NCBI RefSeq assembly: GCF_033705735.1
Contig: NZ_CP131130.1
Span: forward strand, 2,235,001-2,299,000
From: Shinella zoogloeoides
GTDB taxonomy: Bacteria > Pseudomonadota > Alphaproteobacteria > Rhizobiales > Rhizobiaceae
Length of the DNA stretch: 64,000 bases
Reading direction: 5' to 3'
Shown: one piece after another, positions 8,532 to 16,323 of the stretch
Layout: each line of letters begins with the position of its first letter
Position numbering within the stretch: position 1 is the first letter of the stretch
Notes under the pieces: generated by a model
The model's database searches: none
Told to the model about the DNA's origin: nothing
Seen by the model: the letters and a program-made list of their open reading frames with translations, nothing else
Translations under genes and position numbers: made by a program

Positions 8532-9162
8532 TATTGAGCCCGGCGACGAAAAGCTGTTCGAGGAAGCGCGCCGCATCCTCGAACCGCCCCTCGCCGGACT
8601 GCCCCTGCCCGAGCACCGCGCGCACCTGCACGTCGAAGTCGGCATAGTGCTGCGTGGTGGACCAGATGGAGAAGATGAGGTGATAGGGATCGCATTTGGC
8701 GATCTTGCCGGCCTTCGCCCAGCTGCGGATGACCTCCGCCTTCTCGTCGACCAGCGCCTTCAGCGGCCCCTTCAGCTCGTCCTCGATATTGGGCGCGCCC
8801 TGCAGGATTTCGTTGGCGAAAAGCCGGCTCTCGCGCGGGAAATCCCGCGCCATCTCCAGCTTGCGGCGGATATAGCTGCGGATCTCCGAGACCGGATTGC
8901 CGCCCGCGTCGAACTCGCGCAGCGGATCGAGCCAGGTGTCGAGGACGCGGGTGATCAGCGCCCGGTGCATCGCCTCCTTGGTGCGGAAATAATAGAGGAG
9001 GTTCGGCTTGGACATGCCGGCGACCTCGGCGATCTGGTCCACCGTCGCGCCGCGGAAGCCGTGCAGCGAAAAGACCTCCAGCGCCGCTTCGAGAATCTGC
9101 TCTTCCTTGGCTTCCTGGATGCGCGTGCGCCGCTGTGTCCTCGCCGCCCTCGGTAGTGCCAT
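8512..9162 (-). CDS. rutR: TetR-family pyrimidine-utilisation regulator RutR
   Basis: 216 aa TetR regulator. The HTH spans about residues 36-60 (FRGATVDQIAEVAGMSKPNL). The C-terminal ligand domain contains IWSTTQHYADFDVQVRAVLG, whose Trp and Gln (four residues apart) match the uracil-contacting pair of E. coli RutR, and the overall sequence fits the RutR/YcdC subfamily. In E. coli it binds TTGACCA-NN-TGGTCAA and is released by uracil or thymine. Here it is divergent from the carbamoylase-dihydropyrimidinase operon, and a near-consensus box lies between them at 9296-9311. There is no rutABCDEFG operon nearby, so RutR appears to control the reductive pathway instead. Confidence 0.9.
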   Translation of the reverse strand: MALPRAARTQRRTRIQEAKEEQILEAALEVFSLHGFRGATVDQIAEVAGMSKPNLLYYFRTKEAMHRALITRVLDTWLDPLREFDAGGNPVSEIRSYIRRKLEMARDFPRESRLFANEILQGAPNIEDELKGPLKALVDEKAEVIRSWAKAGKIAKCDPYHLIFSIWSTTQHYADFDVQVRAVLGQGQSGEGRFEDAARFLEQLFVAGLNISEQQI

Positions 9163-9295
9163 CGTGCCCCCTCGGCGTCCTCCGCCGCGCGGAAAAGTGC
9201 CGTCAAATTCACCAGTTTAACCAGCCGCCATTTTCTTGGCGCTCACCAAAGGTTTTTGGTTTTTCGGCTTGAGTGCCGCAACGGAAGCTGTAATG

Positions 9296-9311
9296 TTTAC
9301 CAACCGGTCAA
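9296..9311. promoter_or_regulatory. RutR-type operator
   Basis: TTTACCAACCGGTCAA matches the E. coli RutR consensus TTGACCA-NN-TGGTCAA at 12 of 14 fixed positions. It sits in the 275-bp gap between divergent rutR and the N-carbamoyl hydrolase gene, 127 bp before the chosen carbamoylase start. The position suits control of one or both promoters. Confidence 0.72.
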
Positions 9312-9437
9312 ATTATCAGACAGTTATCAAGTAAAGGCAACTGCTCTGAACGGACGGCGCAAAAACAACAATCGCGCTGCCGGCCGGTGGGAACAAAATG
9401 GGGCCTCAAAGAGCCCGAAGACGTGGGAGCATACGAC

Positions 9438-10688
9438 ATGGCCGCACCCGGCGAGAACATGCGTGTCAACGCGGACCGCCTGTGGGATTCCCTCATGGAC
9501 ATGGCGAAGATCGGCCCCGGCATCGCCGGCGGCAACAATCGCCAGACGCTGACCGATTCAGACGCCGAGGGCCGGCGCCTCTTCCAGACATGGTGTGACG
9601 ACGCGGGCCTGACCATGGGCGTCGACACGATGGGCAACATGTTCATGACGCGCGCCGGCACCGATCCGGACGCCCTGCCCGTCTATGTCGGCTCGCATCT
9701 CGATACACAGCCGACGGGCGGCAAATATGACGGCGTGCTCGGCGTGCTCGCGGGCCTGGAGGTCGTGCGCTCGCTGAACGACCTCGGCATCGAAACGAAG
9801 CACCCGATCGTCGTCACCAACTGGACGAACGAGGAAGGCGCCCGCTTCGCCCCCGCCATGCTCGCCTCCGGCGTCTTTGCCGGCGTCCACACGCAGGACT
9901 ACGCCTATGGCCGCAAGGACCCGGAAGGAAAGACCTTCGGCGACGAACTGAAGCGCATCGGCTGGGTCGGCGACGAAGAGGTCGGCGCGCGCAAGATGCA
10001 CGCCTATTTCGAATACCACATCGAGCAGGGACCGATCCTCGAGGCGGAGAAGAAGGAGATCGGCGTCGTCACCCACTGTCAGGGCCTGTGGTGGCTGGAA
10101 TTCACGCTGACCGGCCGCGAGGCGCATACCGGCTCGACGCCGATGGCAATGCGCGTCAATGCCGGCCTTGCCATGGCGCGCATCCTCGAAATGGTGCAGA
10201 CCGTCGCCATGGAGAACCAGCCGGGCGCCGTCGGCGGCGTCGGCCAGGTGTTCTTCTCGCCGAATTCGCGCAACGTGCTGCCCGGCAAGGTCGTCTTCAC
10301 CGTCGACATCCGCTCGCCCGACCAGAACAAGCTCGACGGCATGCGCGCCCGCATCGAGGCCGAAGCGCCGAAGATCTGCGAGGCGCTCGGCGTGGGCTGT
10401 TCCGTCGAGGCGGTCGGCCATTTCGACCCCGTCACTTTCGACCCGACCCTCGTCGCCACCGTCCGCAAGGCCGCCGAAGACCTCGGCTACAGCCACATGA
10501 ACCTCATCTCCGGCGCGGGCCATGACGCCTGCTGGGCCGCGAAGGTCGCCCCCGCCACGATGATCATGTGCCCCTGCGTCGGCGGCCTCTCGCACAACGA
10601 GGCGGAGGACATCTCGAAGGAATGGGCCGCCGCCGGCGCGGACGTGCTGCTCCATGCGGTGATCGAGACGGCGGGCATCGCCGAGTGA
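9438..10688 (+). CDS. Zn-dependent N-carbamoyl-amino acid hydrolase (beta-ureidopropionase type)
   Basis: 416 aa M20/hydantoinase-carbamoylase family amidase. The start MAAPGENMRVNADRLW is chosen because GGGAG lies 8 nt upstream; an ATG 17 codons earlier has no such site. Metal ligands are visible: His87 in GSHLDTQPTGG, Asp98 in KYDGVLG, Glu132-133 in NEEGARF, His194 in YHIEQGP, and the C-terminal GLSHNEAED. It hydrolyses N-carbamoyl-beta-alanine to beta-alanine, CO2 and ammonia, the last step of reductive pyrimidine degradation. Allantoate amidohydrolases are close relatives, but preTA and the dihydropyrimidinase point to ureidopropionase. Confidence 0.88.
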   Translation: MAAPGENMRVNADRLWDSLMDMAKIGPGIAGGNNRQTLTDSDAEGRRLFQTWCDDAGLTMGVDTMGNMFMTRAGTDPDALPVYVGSHLDTQPTGGKYDGVLGVLAGLEVVRSLNDLGIETKHPIVVTNWTNEEGARFAPAMLASGVFAGVHTQDYAYGRKDPEGKTFGDELKRIGWVGDEEVGARKMHAYFEYHIEQGPILEAEKKEIGVVTHCQGLWWLEFTLTGREAHTGSTPMAMRVNAGLAMARILEMVQTVAMENQPGAVGGVGQVFFSPNSRNVLPGKVVFTVDIRSPDQNKLDGMRARIEAEAPKICEALGVGCSVEAVGHFDPVTFDPTLVATVRKAAEDLGYSHMNLISGAGHDACWAAKVAPATMIMCPCVGGLSHNEAEDISKEWAAAGADVLLHAVIETAGIAE

Positions 10689-10761
10689 TCCTCAGCCGCC
10701 CGGCCAGCCGGGCGGCTCCACGCGTTGCGTGCACGAAAATCAAGACAGGGAACGGACCAAC

Positions 10762-12216
10762 ATGAGCACAGTCATCAAGGGCGGTACCATTGTCACCGCC
10801 GACCTGACCTACAAGGCGGACGTCAAGATCGAGGGCGGGAAGATCGTCGAGATCGGCCCGGACCTTTCCGGCGACGAGGTGCTGGATGCGGCGGGCTGTT
10901 ATGTCATGCCGGGCGGCATCGATCCGCACGTCCATCTCGAAATGCCCTTCATGGGCACCTATTCGGCCGACGATTTCGAAAGCGGCACGCGGGCCGGCCT
11001 TACCGGCGGCACGACCATGGTGGTCGATTTCTGCCTGCCCGATCCCGGCCAGTCGCTGCTCGACGCCTTGAAGCGCTGGGACAACAAGTCGACCCGCGCC
11101 AATTGCGACTATTCCTTCCACATGTCCGTGACCTGGTGGGGCGAGCAGGTCTTCGACGAGATGAAGACCGTCGTCGAGGAAAAGGGCATCAACACCTTCA
11201 AGCACTTCATGGCCTACAAGGGCGCGCTGATGGTGAACGACGACGAGATGTTCGCCTCGTTCCAGCGCTGCGCCGCGCTCGGCGCGCTGCCGCTCGTCCA
11301 TGCGGAGAACGGCGACGTCGTCGCCGCCATGCAGCAGAAGCTGATGGACGAAGGCAACAACGGGCCGGAAGGCCACGCCTATTCCCGCCCGCCCTCCGTC
11401 GAGGGCGAGGCGACGAACCGCGCCATCATCATCGCCGACATGGCAGGTGCCCCGCTCTATGTCGTGCACACCTCTTGCGAGCAGTCGCACGAGGCGATCC
11501 GCCGCGCCCGGCAGAACGGTATGCGCGTCTATGGCGAGCCGCTGATCCAGCACCTGACGCTCGACGAGAGCGAATATTTCGACAAGGACTGGGACCACGC
11601 CGCCCGCCGCGTCATGAGCCCGCCCTTCCGCAACAGGCAGCACCAGGATTCGCTCTGGGCCGGCCTAGCCAGCGGCTCGCTGCAGGTGGTGGCGACCGAC
11701 CACTGCGCCTTCACGACCGAGCAGAAGCGCACCGGCATCGGCGATTTCCGCAAGATCCCGAACGGCACCGGGGGCCTGGAAGACCGCATGCCCATGCTCT
11801 GGACGCACGGCGTCAACACCGGCCGCCTCACCATGAACGAGTTCGTGGCCGTCACCTCCACCAATATCGCGAAGATCCTCAACGTCTATCCGCGCAAGGG
11901 CGCGATCCTTGTCGGCGCCGATGCCGATATCGTCATCTGGGACCCGAAGCGCAGCAAGACCATCTCGGCCAAGAACCAGCAATCCTCCATCGAATACAAT
12001 GTCTTCGAGGGCAAGGAAGTGACCGGCCTGCCGCGCTACACGCTGACGCGCGGCGTCGTCGCCGTCGAGGAGAGCACGGTCAAGACCCGCGAGGGCCACG
12101 GCCAGTTCGTCAGGCGCGAGCCCTTCACGGCGGTCAACAAGGCGCTCTCCACCTGGAAGGAGATCACCGCGCCGCGCAAGGTGGAGCGTACCGGCATTCC
12201 GGCGAGCGGCGTCTGA
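10762..12216 (+). CDS. hydA: Dihydropyrimidinase / D-hydantoinase
   Basis: 484 aa cyclic amidohydrolase that opens dihydrouracil to N-carbamoyl-beta-alanine. Binuclear metal site: His56-Val-His58 in GGIDPHVHLE, Lys147 in FKHFMAYK (aligning with the carboxylated lysine), His180 in PLVHAENGD, a later His in VVHTSCEQ, and Asp in ATDHCAFT. The start MSTVIKGG is normal for the family; GGAACGG precedes it. It lies 73 bp after the carbamoylase stop and overlaps the next ATG by one base. Function is strongly supported by the neighbouring preTA and carbamoylase genes; activity on 5-substituted hydantoins is also usual. Confidence 0.93.
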   Translation: MSTVIKGGTIVTADLTYKADVKIEGGKIVEIGPDLSGDEVLDAAGCYVMPGGIDPHVHLEMPFMGTYSADDFESGTRAGLTGGTTMVVDFCLPDPGQSLLDALKRWDNKSTRANCDYSFHMSVTWWGEQVFDEMKTVVEEKGINTFKHFMAYKGALMVNDDEMFASFQRCAALGALPLVHAENGDVVAAMQQKLMDEGNNGPEGHAYSRPPSVEGEATNRAIIIADMAGAPLYVVHTSCEQSHEAIRRARQNGMRVYGEPLIQHLTLDESEYFDKDWDHAARRVMSPPFRNRQHQDSLWAGLASGSLQVVATDHCAFTTEQKRTGIGDFRKIPNGTGGLEDRMPMLWTHGVNTGRLTMNEFVAVTSTNIAKILNVYPRKGAILVGADADIVIWDPKRSKTISAKNQQSSIEYNVFEGKEVTGLPRYTLTRGVVAVEESTVKTREGHGQFVRREPFTAVNKALSTWKEITAPRKVERTGIPASGV

Positions 12217-12590
12217 TGGGCGCCGGCCGTTCGCTTCCCGCTCTTTTCCTCGGCATCCTCCTCGCCGGTCCGGCGGGGGCGGCGGCCGTGGTCGACGGCA
12301 ACTATGGCGACAAGGAAGGCTGCCTCTATTCCGAAACCGGCGAATCTTCGGGCAGTGACATCTTCTTCCTTCTCAACAGGGAAGGCGTGACCACCGCCGT
12401 TTCCTACTGCGCGTTCAAGGGCGACGGCCGGAAGGTGGGCGGCGCGACGGTAGTGTCGGCCGAATGCCACGAGGAGGGCTCGACCGAGGCGACGCCCTAC
12501 GAGATGACGCTGACGCCGGACCATGGCGGCTACACGGTCGGCTTTGCCGACGGCACGCGCTGGGGGCCGCTGATGCGGTGCAAGAAGTGA
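12216..12590 (+). CDS. Small secreted protein of unknown function
   Basis: 124 aa starting at ATG 12216, which shares its A with the TGA of the dihydropyrimidinase (translational coupling). Residues about 1-24 form a Sec signal peptide (RSLPALFLGILLAGPAGA). The mature part has four cysteines (in KEGC, VSYC, SAEC and MRC), consistent with two periplasmic disulfides. No enzymatic motif was recognised. Because it is coupled to hydA it may be co-expressed with pyrimidine degradation, but no role in it is evident. Confidence 0.75.
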   Translation: MGAGRSLPALFLGILLAGPAGAAAVVDGNYGDKEGCLYSETGESSGSDIFFLLNREGVTTAVSYCAFKGDGRKVGGATVVSAECHEEGSTEATPYEMTLTPDHGGYTVGFADGTRWGPLMRCKK

Positions 12591-12616
12591 CGGGTGGGCA
12601 TCCGGCATATAGACGC

Positions 12617-13030
12617 CTACGCGGGAACCAGCGCATCGAGATGTGGCAGAAGCACCACGCTCTCCTGCTCGTGGGGATCTGTCCGGGCGACGACGGCACA
12701 GACCGGCGCGTCGGAGAGATTGGCGGGAAGATGCGGCACGCCGGCGGGGATGTAAAACATCTCGCCCGCCCTGACGACGACATGGTTCTCAAGCCGCGCG
12801 CCATACCAGGTATGCGCCTCGCCGGAGAGCACGTAGATCGCCGTTTCGTGGCTCTCGTGCAGATGCGCCTTCGCCCGGCCGCCGGGCGGGATCGTCAGCA
12901 GATGCATGCAGATGCCGGAGGCGCCGACCGTCTCGCGGGCGATGCCCTCGAAATAGCTGAACCCCTGCTTTCCATCATAGGTTCCGCCCGGGCGCACCAC
13001 CCGGCATTCGGCCGTCGTTTCCACCGCCAT
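12617..13030 (-). CDS. Cupin-domain protein
   Basis: 137 aa beginning MAVETTAECRVV, with GGAGG 5 nt upstream of this ATG; a GTG start four codons earlier is possible. Cupin motif 1 is HLHESHETAIYVLSGEA (metal ligands His, His, Glu) and motif 2 includes AGEMFYIPAGVPHLPAN. A single-domain RmlC-like barrel that binds a metal and a small ligand; its role is unknown. It diverges from the NMT1-type ABC transporter operon and sits beside hydA, so a pyrimidine-related or regulatory role is possible but unproven. Confidence 0.8.
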   Translation of the reverse strand: MAVETTAECRVVRPGGTYDGKQGFSYFEGIARETVGASGICMHLLTIPPGGRAKAHLHESHETAIYVLSGEAHTWYGARLENHVVVRAGEMFYIPAGVPHLPANLSDAPVCAVVARTDPHEQESVVLLPHLDALVPA

Positions 13031-13155
13031 CATCTCCTCCACCGATCCCAGCGTGAGAATTCCGTGCCTAAAGTGATACCGCAGACAATGCCGATTGCAA
13101 TGCCGGGAACGGACATGCAGTCTGCCGAAAACCGCGCCCTTGCAGGTGCCGAAAG

Positions 13156-13953
13156 ATGACCCGTATGTCCTCGTCCGATACCGTCGTCTCCGCGAAAGAT
13201 CTCGGCCTGACCTTCCAGACGGCCGACGGCCCCGTCACGGCGCTTTCCGACGTAAACCTTTCCGTCGAGAAGGGCGATTTCGTCTCCTTCATCGGCCCGT
13301 CCGGCTGCGGCAAGACGACGTTCCTGCGCGTCATCGCCGATCTCGAGAAGCCGACGTCCGGGGCGATCACCGTCAACGGCATGACGCCGGAGGAAGCCCG
13401 CCGGCACCGTGCTTACGGCTATGTCTTCCAGGCCGCCGCGCTCTATCCCTGGCGCACCATCGAGAACAACGTCGCCCTGCCGCTCGAGATCATGGGCTAT
13501 TCGAAGGAGGACCGGAAGGCACGCATCGAGCGTACCCTCGATCTCGTCAACCTTTCGGGCTTCGGCAAGAAATATCCCTGGCAGCTCTCCGGCGGCATGC
13601 AGCAGCGCGCCTCCATCGCCCGTGCGCTCGCCTTCGACGCCGACCTCCTCCTGATGGACGAACCCTTCGGCGCGCTCGACGAGATCGTCCGCGACCACCT
13701 CAACGAACAGCTCCTGAAACTCTGGGCCGCGACGCGGAAGACCATCTGCTTCGTCACCCACTCCATCCCCGAGGCCGTCTATCTCTCGACGAAGATCGTC
13801 GTCATGAGCCCCCGCCCCGGCCGCGTCACCGACGTGATCGAATCCCCGCTGCCCAAGGACCGCCCCCTCGGCATCCGCGAGACACCGGAATTCCTGGAGA
13901 TCGCGCATCGGGTGCGGGAAGGTTTGAGATCGGGGCATAGCTATGAGGAGTGA
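13156..13953 (+). CDS. NitT/TauT-type ABC transporter ATP-binding protein (putative pyrimidine importer)
   Basis: 265 aa ABC ATPase of the SsuB/TauB/ThiZ class. Walker A GPSGCGKTTF, Q-loop FQAAALYPWRT, signature LSGGMQQRASIARAL, Walker B LLLMDEPFGALD and H-loop FVTHSIPEAV are all intact. The ATG at 13156 follows a weak AGGTGCC site. It powers import with the two permeases (14551, 15432) and the binding protein (16324). The operon is split here by a 43-bp inverted repeat and a DUF559 gene, so the ATPase is unusually far (about 600 bp) from its permease. A pyrimidine or hydroxymethylpyrimidine substrate is inferred from the neighbouring hydA region. Confidence 0.87.
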   Translation: MTRMSSSDTVVSAKDLGLTFQTADGPVTALSDVNLSVEKGDFVSFIGPSGCGKTTFLRVIADLEKPTSGAITVNGMTPEEARRHRAYGYVFQAAALYPWRTIENNVALPLEIMGYSKEDRKARIERTLDLVNLSGFGKKYPWQLSGGMQQRASIARALAFDADLLLMDEPFGALDEIVRDHLNEQLLKLWAATRKTICFVTHSIPEAVYLSTKIVVMSPRPGRVTDVIESPLPKDRPLGIRETPEFLEIAHRVREGLRSGHSYEE

Positions 13954-13968
13954 GGTCGCGTTCGTGAT

Positions 13969-14134
13969 GAAGACCCCTCCCCAACCCCTCCCCACAAGGG
14001 GGAGGGACTTACGATGCCGCGCCGGCTGTGGTTCTTCAATAAGGCTGCTGCAAGTAGAAACGGCGCGAAAGTGCAAAGCGGATCGGCAGATTAAGTCCCT
14101 CCCCCTTGTGGGGAGGGGTTGGGGAGGGGTCTTC
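13969..14134. repeat. Perfect 43-bp inverted repeat with 80-bp loop
   Basis: Left arm 13969-14011 and right arm 14092-14134 are exact reverse complements over 43 bases. They are C-rich/G-rich (the CCCTCCCC and GTGGGGAGGGG type found widely in alphaproteobacterial intergenic repeats). The unit starts 15 bp after the ATPase stop and ends just before the DUF559 start. As RNA it would fold into a very strong stem. No transposase or target-site duplication was seen. Confidence 0.9.
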
Positions 14135-14137
14135 GCA

Positions 14138-14518
14138 ATGCCGCACTCGAACATTCCGGCAAGGACAAGAACACGTGCCCAGACGCTCCGCCACGAACGA
14201 ACGAAGGCAGAGCAGGCGATGTGGGACATCCTGCGCGATTTCCGCCCACGCGGCGCCCGCTTTCGCCGTGAAACGCCGATCGGTCCATATATCGCGGACT
14301 TCGCATGGCTTTCGGCCAAGATCGTCGTCGAGGTCGACGGCGACAGCCACGAAACGGAAAGCGGCCGGAAGCACGACGCACGCCGCGATGCCTTCCTTCA
14401 ATCTCAAGGTTTCACTGTCCTACGTTTCGACAATGATCAAGTTCTCGATGGTCCGGACCACGTCACCGTAACGATCGAAGGCAGGATAGCCTCACATCTG
14501 AGGAAGGAGACCGCCTGA
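14138..14518 (+). CDS. DUF559 domain protein (restriction-endonuclease-like fold)
   Basis: 126 aa from ATG 14138, immediately after the inverted repeat; the longer in-frame start at 13943 would translate the repeat (PPQPLPTRG and LPLVGRGWGG) and is not credible. The DUF559 core shows RRETPIGPYIADFAW and IVVEVDGDSHE, the D...ExDG pattern of PD-(D/E)XK-like Vsr/MTERF-type nucleases, then VLRFDNDQV. Function is unknown. It is lodged between the ATPase and permease genes of an ABC operon and travels beside a G/C-rich repeat, so it looks like an inserted cassette. It keeps the operon direction. Confidence 0.78.
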   Translation: MPHSNIPARTRTRAQTLRHERTKAEQAMWDILRDFRPRGARFRRETPIGPYIADFAWLSAKIVVEVDGDSHETESGRKHDARRDAFLQSQGFTVLRFDNDQVLDGPDHVTVTIEGRIASHLRKETA

Positions 14519-14550
14519 TGCCCCTATCCTCCCCGTCGCGGAGCTGACCC

Positions 14551-15435
14551 ATGGAACAGGCAAGTTTTCTTCGCGACCGCCTGCTTCCGATAGGCACCGT
14601 CCTTATCGCCCTCATCGCGCTCTGGTATGTCTTCTCCGCCGTGCTCAATGCGCCCTTCGAGCGCGATACGGCGGCGCGGGCCGGCGGGACGATCGGCTTC
14701 ATGGAGCTGCTGCCGAAGACCATGGCGCAGGAGCGGCCGGTGCTGCCGGCGCCGCATCAGGTCTTCGCCGAGCTCTGGGACACCACCGTCAACAAGGCGA
14801 TCACCTCCAAGCGCAGCCTCGTCTATCATGCCTGGGTCACGCTGTCGGCGACGCTGCTCGGCTTTGCCATGGGGGCCCTGCTCGGCATCCTGCTCGCCAT
14901 CGCCATCGTGCATAACCGCGCCATGGACCGCTCGCTGATGCCCTGGGTCATCGCCAGCCAGACGATCCCCATCCTCGCCATCGCGCCGATGATCATCGTC
15001 GTGCTGAATGCCATCGGCATATCGGGCCTGATGCCGAAGGCGCTGATCTCGACCTACCTTTCGTTCTTCCCCATCGTCGTCGGCATGGTGAAGGGGCTGC
15101 GCAGCCCCGAGCAGATCCAGCTCGACCTGATGCACACCTACAATGCCTCCCCGGCACAGACTTTCTGGAAGCTGCGCTGGCCCGCCTCCATGCCCTATCT
15201 CTTCACCTCGCTGAAGGTGGCGGTCGCGATCTCGCTGGTCGGCGCCATCGTCGGGGAGCTGCCGACGGGCGCCGTCGCCGGCCTCGGCGCGCGCCTCCTC
15301 GCCGGCTCCTATTACGGCCAGACGGTGCAGATCTGGGCGGCGCTCTTCATGGCGGCGGGCGTTGCGGCGCTGCTCGTCATCATCGTCGGCATCGCGCACA
15401 ATCTCGTCCTCAAGCGCATGGGGGCACGGGCATGA
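14551..15435 (+). CDS. NitT/TauT-type ABC transporter permease 1
   Basis: 294 aa integral membrane protein. Helix near 12-32, a periplasmic-like stretch (about 40-90), then a BPD_transp_1 core with the EAA-like loop QLDLMHTYNASPAQTFWKLRWP. It pairs with the permease that overlaps its stop by 4 bp (ATGA at 15432). It is separated from its ATPase gene by the repeat/DUF559 insertion. The family imports nitrate, sulfonates, thiamine precursors or related compounds; pyrimidine is the contextual guess. Confidence 0.86.
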   Translation: MEQASFLRDRLLPIGTVLIALIALWYVFSAVLNAPFERDTAARAGGTIGFMELLPKTMAQERPVLPAPHQVFAELWDTTVNKAITSKRSLVYHAWVTLSATLLGFAMGALLGILLAIAIVHNRAMDRSLMPWVIASQTIPILAIAPMIIVVLNAIGISGLMPKALISTYLSFFPIVVGMVKGLRSPEQIQLDLMHTYNASPAQTFWKLRWPASMPYLFTSLKVAVAISLVGAIVGELPTGAVAGLGARLLAGSYYGQTVQIWAALFMAAGVAALLVIIVGIAHNLVLKRMGARA

Positions 15436-16301
15436 ATGCATCGATCCTGATCGCCGCCGTCGTCTTCTGGCTCGCCGCCTGGGCGTTCAACGAATGGCTG
15501 GTGCGCCGGAAATTCCTGAGTCCCGCCGCCGACCGCGCCGCACGCCTTGCCGTGCCGCTGATCTTCGGCGCCACCATCCTCGTGCTCTGGGAAGGCATCG
15601 TCCGGAGCTTCAACGTCCCCTCCGTCCTGCTGCCGCCGCCGAGCATGATCTGGACGCGGCTCATCGGCTCCGTGCCGACGCTCTGGGCGGATTTCCGCCA
15701 GACCTTCCTGAAATCCGTGCTGGTCGGCTACGCGCTCGGCTGCGGCCTCGGTTTCCTCGTCGCCATCCTCATCGACCGCTCGCCCTTCCTGCAGAAGGGC
15801 CTGCTGCCGCTCGGCAATTTCGTGTCGGCTTTGCCGGTCATCGGCGTCGCACCGATCATGGTCATGTGGTTCGGCTTCGACTGGCAGTCGAAGGTCGCCG
15901 TCGTCGTCATCATGACCTTCTTCCCCATGCTGGTGAACACCGTTTCCGGCCTTGCCGCGACGAGCCACATGGAGCGCGACCTGATGCGCACCTATGCCGC
16001 CGACTGGTTCCAGACGCTGGTGAAACTGCGCCTGCCGGCCGCCTGGCCCTTCATCTTCAATGCCCTCAAGATCAATTCCACGCTGGCCCTCATCGGCGCC
16101 ATCGTGGCCGAGTTCTTCGGAACGCCCATCGTCGGCATGGGTTTCCGGATCTCCACGGAAGTGGGCCGCATGAATGTCGACATGGTCTGGGCCGAAATCG
16201 CGGTCGCCGCGGTGGCTGGCTCCGTCTTCTACGGGATCGTCGCGCTTGTCGAGCGGGTCGTCACGTTCTGGCATCCGTCTGTCCGCGGTGGACAGGCTTA
16301 A
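15432..16301 (+). CDS. NitT/TauT-type ABC transporter permease 2
   Basis: 289 aa with about six to seven helices. EAA-like loop region RDLMRTYAADWFQTLVKLRLP fits the coupling helix of BPD_transp_1 permeases. The start ATG overlaps the stop of permease 1 (ATGA). Together they would form the heterodimeric channel fed by the binding protein encoded 23 bp downstream. Substrate not determinable from sequence. Confidence 0.86.
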   Translation: MNASILIAAVVFWLAAWAFNEWLVRRKFLSPAADRAARLAVPLIFGATILVLWEGIVRSFNVPSVLLPPPSMIWTRLIGSVPTLWADFRQTFLKSVLVGYALGCGLGFLVAILIDRSPFLQKGLLPLGNFVSALPVIGVAPIMVMWFGFDWQSKVAVVVIMTFFPMLVNTVSGLAATSHMERDLMRTYAADWFQTLVKLRLPAAWPFIFNALKINSTLALIGAIVAEFFGTPIVGMGFRISTEVGRMNVDMVWAEIAVAAVAGSVFYGIVALVERVVTFWHPSVRGGQA

Positions 16302-16323
16302 CAAGAAGAAAGAGGGAACTGAC

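Noticed and set aside
10725..12215. A long plus-strand frame running into the small secreted protein
   Set aside because: Only the part from ATG 12216 has a signal peptide and sense; the upstream part is the wrong frame of hydA.
13031..13155. TPP or FMN riboswitch upstream of the NMT1-type transporter
   Set aside because: Searched for because ThiY/RibY-type importers often carry one, but the conserved TPP (CTGAG...) or FMN aptamer segments are not visible and the leader is short.
13030..14319. A 429-codon minus-strand frame across the ABC ATPase and the inverted repeat
   Set aside because: It translates both repeat arms into PQPLPTRG-type peptides and is opposite a clear ATPase.
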